In this document: piece after piece, positions 59,901 through 64,000 of the stretch
Layout: each line of letters starts with the position of its first letter
Position numbering within the stretch: the stretch's first letter is position 1
Assembly: GCF_021134715.1 (NCBI RefSeq)
Contig: NC_060020.1
Span: 2,480,001 to 2,544,000 of the forward strand
DNA from: Daphnia pulex
Taxonomy: Eukaryota; Arthropoda; Branchiopoda; Diplostraca; Daphniidae
Reading direction: 5' to 3'
Length of the DNA stretch: 64,000 nucleotides
Position numbers and translations under genes: made by a program
Notes under the pieces: generated by a model
What the model was told of the DNA's origin: nothing
What the model saw: only the letters and a program-made list of their open reading frames with translations
The model's database searches: none

Positions 59901-62900
59901 GCGTTCGTGAGTGCCAGGGCGGGTGAACGTGCCGGCTGCCAAATTAATAAATCCCTCCGAAACGGCTTCCTGGAACGAAAGTTGATCCGCCTGGACGCCG
60001 ACGATGAGTCCAAGTCTAGCGGCTTGTTCCAGCGTCATCAACCGGCCGGTCCGTTCGTTCTTGACTTGGTCGCCGCCGATCAAAGTGTAGCCGGACACGC
60101 AGTGAACCGTTCGCGTGATCAAAGTTTCCGTCGAAATGAGCGTTTCGATTGAGTGAGTCGATTCCGTCGACGTGACGATGCTCGAATGATATTGAATCGG
60201 ACGCTTGATGACTAGAACACCTCGTTCCAGAGCTTCAGTCACGCTCATTTTACGACCCGTCATGTCGGTAAAAGTTTGACGATCCACGTCCAGCATGCGC
60301 TTCTCAATGGCGCGGCGAAGGAGGACGTATTCCGGGGCGGCTGGATAAGGAATGCCCAAAATCAAATGACTCTCAATGGCCTGCTCCAGCGGCATGCGGC
60401 GACCGGTGAGCGGATGGATCATTTCAACGGTCGAAGCGTCGATCAATTTGCGGTCGAGAGCGACGGGCAACGTGAGGCCGATGGGTGGCACTTGCGGCGA
60501 CCAGATGCGTGGCGACGGCAAGTAAAGCTGTCGCTGGGCGACGGCGTCCATCAATGGAACCGGGCCGTTGGCTGTTTGAACGTCGCCGCTCTGCTCATCC
60601 ACCAAACCGATCGTGATGGCCAGCGAGAGGCAAACGGATTTCGTCTCTTTGGAACGAGTGTCAATTACTTGAGTTTGCGGATCGACAATTTCGCACTCGA
60701 TGGCCTCGGCCAGGCTGAGCGAACTCCCGTTTTCCGGATGGACGAAACAGTTTGATCGCTGGTCGTACAAGCCTCTTTCGATCGCTTCAGTAATTGAAAC
60801 ACTCGAAGCGACGGGAAACTGCATTTCGCCCGTCTCGTTGTCCAGCACGCCACGATCGAGCGCTTCTCTGAATGTCAACTGCTGGCCGCGTAGGATGTCG
60901 CTAATGGCGCCTGTCGTCTCGGCGTCGATTTTCTGTTTCTTCATTAAAGTCTCTACAGATTCGGACGGCGATTCAAGCAACTCGGCCGTCTGGGCGTCCA
61001 CCAGGCCGCGGATTGCGGCCTCGCGCGGTTTCATCACTTTTCGACGGATGCGCTGCAATTTGCCCGGCTCTTGTTGGACGGATCGAGCGCGACCGATGGC
61101 GACGCTGAATTTCGGTTCGGTGGTGATTTTCGATCGAGTTTGCTGGGCCAGCGACATTTTGCGGTGGTCGCCGCCGTCCAGCGGGATGCTGTCCATGTCC
61201 ATCAGGCGGTAAGGCACCGGTTTCTGTTCCTGGATCAACTCGACCAGTCGCTTCTCCGAGACGATTCCATGATCCAGGGCGTCTTTGACGGGCAACTGTT
61301 TCCCGGTGGTTGCATCCGACAAGACGATGCACGCGAGGAGTTCGGCCGTCAAGAGCGGCTGATGCTGGTCGGTGATTTTGGCGGCCAATTGCAGGACAAC
61401 TTCGGGGTCCAGGATGTGACGTTCCAGCGCGCTTTCCCACGTCACTTCCGCTCCGGTAAACGGATCAATGAGTTTCAGGCGTAAATCTCTCCAGCTGTTG
61501 GACGACTTGGCAAGATCGATCACCGCTTCCGGCTCGCTGGCCGGCCGGCCAATCACCATCACGACTCCCATTCGAACGGCTTCCGTCAGCGACAGCGTGC
61601 GACCGCCAGAGTACTTGTAATCACCCGTCTCTTTCGACACGATGCCCTTGCGGATCGATTCCGTGACCGACAGCTCCTTGGCCGGGGAAGCCGGATCGCG
61701 CACTTTGACTTTGCTCGGCTGGACAATGTTTCGCTTTAAAGCTTCCAGCAAATTCAGCGTCTCTTTCGTCTCGTCGATCGAAACGATTCCGGTCGACGGC
61801 GAGAAAATTACGCCCGTCGCCAGGCGAACGTCTTGCAAATCGGGCGGCGGCAGTCCGTCGAAAGGCGATCCGGCGTCGACGCTCTTCTGCCGACTGCTCA
61901 CTTTGCGCGGCGGCGACGGGCTGGATTGCTGGGCTCTCAACTTGGGCGCCGACGGCCCGTCGACCGACGGCTGACGCTCTCGGCGCGGTGAAAATCCTCT
62001 CTTGATGGGCGACGTCGGGGCGAGGCTTTCGTCGTCGACGAAAATGATGTGGTAGCGATTGAGGGCTTCGCGGATGCTGAGCGTTTTGCCGCCGGGCTCC
62101 TTGTAGTGGCCAGTCGGGCTGAGGATTTTCTTCTCGAAAGCGCGCAGGATCGGGATGTAGTGCTTGGTGGACGGATCGAGAACGGAGGCCGAATCCGAGC
62201 GGATGATGTTGAGCAGGATGCACTCCTCGAGCGAGACCAAGCGGTCGGTGCCGGGCACGGCAAACAGGCCGCTGTTGGTGTCGAGGTGTTTGCTCTCAAT
62301 GGCCACTTTGAGCGGCCAGCCACTGGACGGCGGGTCGTTCTCGCTGCCGGTCGACGGACGTCGAGGGGGTAAACTCTCGATGCCATCGGCCATCAACAGG
62401 CCCATTTCGGCAGCTTCTTCCAGCGTCATGGTGATGCCGTGAGGCCGTTCTACGTAGAGTCCGGACGGGATGACGATGCCTTCGCTAAGAGCTTCGGCCA
62501 GCGTCAGAGTTTGTCCGCTTTGGCTGTCGGCCACCGATTTGGTCGAGTCGACGTCCAAGAGTCCGGCCTTGGCGGCCCTGAGCAGATTCCAACTGACGGG
62601 CCGTTTGGGCGACGACAGAGGATCGACGATGGTTCCGTCGGCGTTGACCAACTGCCGATCGACGCACTCCTTCAAAGTCAACGGCTTGACGATGAGCTGA
62701 TCACGGAGGGCCGTCTCCCACGAAATGGACTTGACGGAATCGACTTTCAGGGTGCAGCGAACGGGATCGACTAGACCCGAGTCGACGGCTTCGCCCAAAG
62801 TAATCCTGCGGCCGTTGGGGTCGACCACGGTGGCGACTTGGGTCTCGATGAGCCGGCGCTCAACGGCCTCGGCCACGGGGACCCGCTGGCCCCCGTCGGC

Positions 62901-63729
62901 AAACATTCGCGATTGGGGATCGATCAGGCCCTGCCGCAGGGCATCGTAGAGATGGGTGGAGCGCCGACGGAGCTCAACGCTCACCAGTTCCGACACGACG
63001 GCTTCGTGCAGCGAGCACCTGACGCCTTTTTGGGGCACCGTGACGAAGGCGGTGTCGTAATCGATCCAGCCGAGCTGGAGCGCCTCGACCAAAGAGGGCG
63101 GCCCCGCTGTAATAACACCTAATGCCACCAGAGTGCTTACCTTGTCTCTGAGGAGGAGGCCCATCAGGAGCGCCTCCTCGGCCGAAACGGGCTCGCGCGT
63201 CTGCGGGTGGACGAACCCGCCGCGGCCCGCGTCGTAGAGGCCCAGCTGGATGGCCTGCATCAGGGAGATGCCCTGACCCGTGCGCGGGTCTTTCAATCCT
63301 AGCGAGGGCTGGGTGAGGGCCGAGGCGGCCGTCGGGTCCACCAGCCCCTGGCTGGCCGCTTCCGACAGCGTCAGGACATTGCCCGTCACCGGATCCATGT
63401 AAGCGCCGCGCTGCACGTCCAGCAGGCCCGTCTGGATGGCCTCCATCAGGGTCAGCTGCTGGCCAGTTTTGCGGTTGGCAAAGTGAGGGGTGCTGGACAA
63501 GCTTTGCGTCAGACAAGTGGAAGAGGCTGTGGCAGAGGACATGGAGGAGGTGGAGGACGTGACAATGGACTGGGAGAGACGTCGCCCCGATTCGGCCGAC
63601 ATCCGGCCGTTGTTGCCGCTGTCCCGCCGCTGCTGCATCAGCGTCGTCGTCGACACCCGAGTGCTCATTTGCTGCTCAGAGTCGATGTAGACAGTCGTGA
63701 TGGAGGATCGGCGCGGGGGGCTGGACGAC
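35830..63729 (-). CDS. shot: Spectraplakin (shot/MACF1/dystonin family), 3' two-thirds of the gene
   Basis: A giant cytolinker that connects actin, microtubules and junctions. The calponin-homology and plakin domains must lie past the right edge. Exons in transcript order: 55524-63729; 54805-54951; 54195-54734; 53651-54120; 53380-53580; 53018-53316; 52753-52958; 52537-52687; 52200-52385; 51598-51890; 51238-51519; 49669-51171; 49223-49585; 48847-49155; 47609-48785; 47170-47543; 46022-47101; 45795-45949; 44897-45347; 44080-44818; 43721-44016; 43219-43649; 42986-43148; 42626-42921; five cassettes at 41205-42536; 40386-40905; 40178-40295; 39215-39408; tail exons 37836-37983, 37686-37766, 37383-37617; candidate cassettes; 35830-35995. 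Every join checked uses GT-AG with consistent phase. Over 6,700 residues are encoded here. Family identity rests on the order plakin repeats, spectrin rod, two EF-hands, GAS2, S-x-I-P tail. Confidence 0.93.
36093..37191 (-). CDS. shot: Four candidate phase-2 cassette exons, three with S-x-I-P motifs
   Basis: Open, AG/GT-bounded segments 37129-37191 (63 bp), 36761-36808 (48), 36523-36579 (57) and 36093-36146 (54) all begin and end in phase 2, matching the exon before (ends phase 2 at 37383) and the terminal exon after (enters phase 2 at 35995). Products include [31 protein letters not shown], a Ser/Arg-rich peptide ([17 protein letters not shown]) and [16 protein letters not shown]. Two share the core SNIPVLT, suggesting exon duplication. 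They would add one to three extra EB1-binding motifs to the tail. Splicing is inferred only. Confidence 0.6.
37383..37983 (-). CDS. shot: Spectraplakin Ser/Arg-rich tail, three exons with an STIP motif
   Basis: Exons 37836-37983, 37686-37766 and 37383-37617 are joined in phases 1, 1 and 2. The first reads [20 protein letters not shown]. The second is Gly/Ser-rich. The third contains [14 protein letters not shown], an S-x-I-P motif in a basic context, the standard EB1-binding signal that loads spectraplakins onto growing microtubule ends. Confidence 0.88.
38191..38910 (-). CDS. shot: Three candidate in-frame mini-exons in the tail
   Basis: Each is bounded by AG and GT, is a multiple of three, and fits phase 0 on both sides of the 39215/37983 junction. 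38869-38910 (42 bp, [14 protein letters not shown]) has a weak acceptor but a GTAAGG donor. 38544-38663 (120 bp) begins [18 protein letters not shown] and has a GTAAAA donor. 38191-38235 (45 bp, [15 protein letters not shown]) has a strong GTAAGT donor and a long pyrimidine tract upstream. The second and third look protein-like. None has transcript support here, so they are proposed alternative exons. Confidence 0.45.
39215..39408 (-). CDS. shot: Spectraplakin post-GAS2 tail exon
   Basis: Encodes [18 protein letters not shown], a well-conserved segment following GAS2 in spectraplakins, then a Ser/Pro-rich stretch ending GPITK. The phase-consistent donor after ACCAAG is GTCCGT, a poor match to consensus. 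Reading through it instead gives a Leu-rich, 28-residue alternative ending that stops at 39122-39124. The next constitutive exon begins [11 protein letters not shown], restoring the family-typical KVRERSVRS-like sequence across the join. Confidence 0.85.
40178..40295 (-). CDS. shot: Spectraplakin GAS2 (microtubule-binding) exon
   Basis: 118 bp encoding [20 protein letters not shown], then [17 protein letters not shown], the conserved second half of the GAS2-related domain. It enters in phase 0 and leaves in phase 1 at CGTG|GTAAGT. It binds and stabilises the microtubule lattice in this family. Confidence 0.95.
40386..40905 (-). CDS. shot: Spectraplakin EF-hand exon and start of GAS2 domain
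   Basis: This exon of 520 bp encodes [22 protein letters not shown], the typical lead-in, then two EF-hands. The first loop is [12 protein letters not shown], with Asp rather than Glu at position 12. The second is [12 protein letters not shown], which is canonical. It then enters the GAS2-related domain ([20 protein letters not shown]). The EF-hand pair binds calcium and influences the neighbouring microtubule-binding GAS2 domain. It ends in phase 0 at CGG|GTAAGA. Confidence 0.95.
41205..42536 (-). CDS. shot: Five phase-2 Ser/Pro cassette exons between rod and EF-hands
   Basis: Exons 42459-42536 (78 bp), 42233-42286 (54), 42048-42107 (60), 41671-41748 (78) and 41205-41312 (108) all begin and end in phase 2 and are multiples of three. 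Any subset can be included without shifting the frame. Each junction splits an AG|N codon, so the cassettes mostly read S...R. Each carries one or more Ser/Thr-Pro sites ([51 protein letters not shown]). The preceding rod exon ends TTS in phase 2 and the EF-hand exon enters in phase 2. They form a disordered, probably phosphoregulated hinge. Alternative use is inferred from phase, not shown. Confidence 0.85.
41533..41570. repeat. (AAGG)n microsatellite in a spectraplakin intron
   Basis: About nine AAGG units with one interruption, located 102 bp downstream (transcript sense) of cassette exon 41671-41748. Confidence 0.9.
42626..54951 (-). CDS. shot: Spectraplakin spectrin-repeat rod, 23 exons
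   Basis: About 3,370 residues of alpha-helical spectrin repeats, enough for roughly 30 repeats of about 110 residues. Recurrent landmarks are tryptophans in helix A (for example [30 protein letters not shown]) and in helix C ([26 protein letters not shown]). Exon lengths range from 147 bp to 1,503 bp (49669-51171). The rod acts as a flexible spacer between actin-binding and microtubule-binding ends. Introns are mostly 50-80 bp, with a longer one at 45348-45794. Splice phases agree at every junction checked. One non-repeat serine/arginine exon (52200-52385) interrupts the rod early. Confidence 0.92.
52200..52385 (-). CDS. shot: Spectraplakin linker exon with RRxSQDL repeats
   Basis: A phase 1-1 exon of 186 bp (62 residues, a multiple of three), so it can be skipped without shifting frame. 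It encodes three tandem copies of a short unit ([21 protein letters not shown]), then a Ser/Pro/Ile stretch and a fourth RRSSQDF near the end. R-R-x-S is the consensus for basophilic kinases such as PKA. The preceding exon (52537-52687) ends in a similar [14 protein letters not shown] segment. Together they make a disordered, phosphorylatable linker in an otherwise helical rod. Confidence 0.85.
55524..63729 (-). CDS. shot: Spectraplakin exon: plakin (plectin) repeat domain, 2,735 residues
   Basis: A single open exon of 8,206 bp, entered in phase 2 after a TATAG acceptor at 63730 and left in phase 0 at a GTAAGC donor. After a Ser/Arg-rich start (about 70 residues), it is built almost wholly of plakin repeats with a period near 38 residues. 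The recurring pattern resembles DP.TG..L.L.EAI..GLID. A Pro/Ser/Arg-rich break near 61.9-62.0 kb separates two blocks. In Drosophila shot, plakin repeats likewise occupy a giant, optionally used exon directing junctional isoforms; that role is inferred here. The downstream exon also starts in phase 0, but this exon enters in phase 2, so skipping it needs a different upstream partner. Many long antisense frames over it are shadows of the repeat. Confidence 0.93.
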
Positions 63730-64000
63730 CTATACAACACACAAAAAAAAAGGCCCACACACCAAAATCAAATTTAGACAATTGGATAAGAGAAAAAATT
63801 CACAGCGAAAGTGAAAAGAAACACTCAACCTGCCGTTGGAAATCAAGGAACCAAAAAACCAGTTTTTGTTTGACTATTTCTCTCATTGGGCTCACGTGAA
63901 ACACACACCCATCATTAAATTCTTTGACATTCTCTGGGCCCACAACTCTCTGATTTCTTGACATGTGAGGGCCGTCACCTTCTCCTGCCCTTTTTTTCCC
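63730..64000 (-). other. Spectraplakin intron, upstream of the plakin-repeat exon
   Basis: The minus strand shows a pyrimidine-rich tract and a TATAG acceptor next to the giant exon. No further exon is visible before the window edge, so the 5' gene half lies outside. Confidence 0.7.

Noticed and set aside
61621..62386. Alternate-frame minus-strand ORFs rich in Ala, Arg and Pro
   Set aside because: They arise from the GC-rich codons of the plakin exon read in other frames.
63107..63140. A GTAAGC...CAG segment of 34 bp inside the plakin-repeat exon that looks like a tiny intron
   Set aside because: It is too short for a spliceosomal intron, is not a multiple of three, and the unspliced frame continues straight into a normal plakin repeat ([17 protein letters not shown]); removing it would break the frame.
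1..64000. CRISPR arrays, bacterial operons, rRNA or tRNA genes
   Set aside because: None seen: spliced animal genes throughout, no regularly spaced direct repeats of CRISPR type, and no cloverleaf with matching A and B boxes that I could identify by eye.

Overview
The window is animal genomic DNA, most likely from an arthropod and plausibly a branchiopod crustacean such as Daphnia. This is inferred from four things: an arthropod-type TATA plus TCAGT initiator promoter; compact introns, often 60-80 bp; a shot-like spectraplakin with its plakin repeats in one giant exon; and a BEL/Pao retrotransposon. Nothing bacterial is present. All gene models were built by reading splice sites, phases and conserved residues by eye; no alignment or transcript data were available.

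Layout. 1-17,260: intergenic or intronic DNA with no convincing gene, full of simple repeats and CT/GA-rich tracts. 17,262-18,142 (+): a complete four-exon gene for a small secreted Gly/Tyr-rich protein. 18,254-19,462 (-): a complete five-exon gene for phosphopantothenate--cysteine ligase (PPCS, coenzyme A synthesis), tail-to-tail with the Gly/Tyr-rich gene. 19,463-24,331: no confirmed gene, with a doubtful small divergent transcript. 24,332-32,516: a young, structurally intact BEL/Pao LTR retrotransposon on the minus strand. It has identical 256-bp LTRs, a CTGGT target duplication, a 2,067-codon gag-pol and an extra leader ORF. 32,638-33,029: a MITE-like element with terminal inverted repeats. 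34,348-34,600: a degenerate 17-bp repeat block with a 40-bp palindrome.

35,000-63,729 (-): the 3' two-thirds of a spectraplakin gene (shot / MACF1 / dystonin family), transcribed right to left. Its 5' part (calponin-homology and plakin domains) lies beyond the right edge. In transcript order the window holds an 8.2-kb plakin-repeat exon, about 3,370 residues of spectrin-repeat rod over 23 exons, five small Ser/Pro-rich cassette exons, a paired EF-hand exon, a GAS2 exon, and a basic Ser/Pro-rich tail.

The most interesting signals are combinatorial cassette exons in the spectraplakin. Five consecutive phase-2 exons sit between rod and EF-hands. A second run of four candidate phase-2 cassettes lies in the tail, and three of those carry their own S-x-I-P (EB1-binding-type) motif. 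The other notable item is an extra ORF with a duplicated helix motif in the retrotransposon leader.
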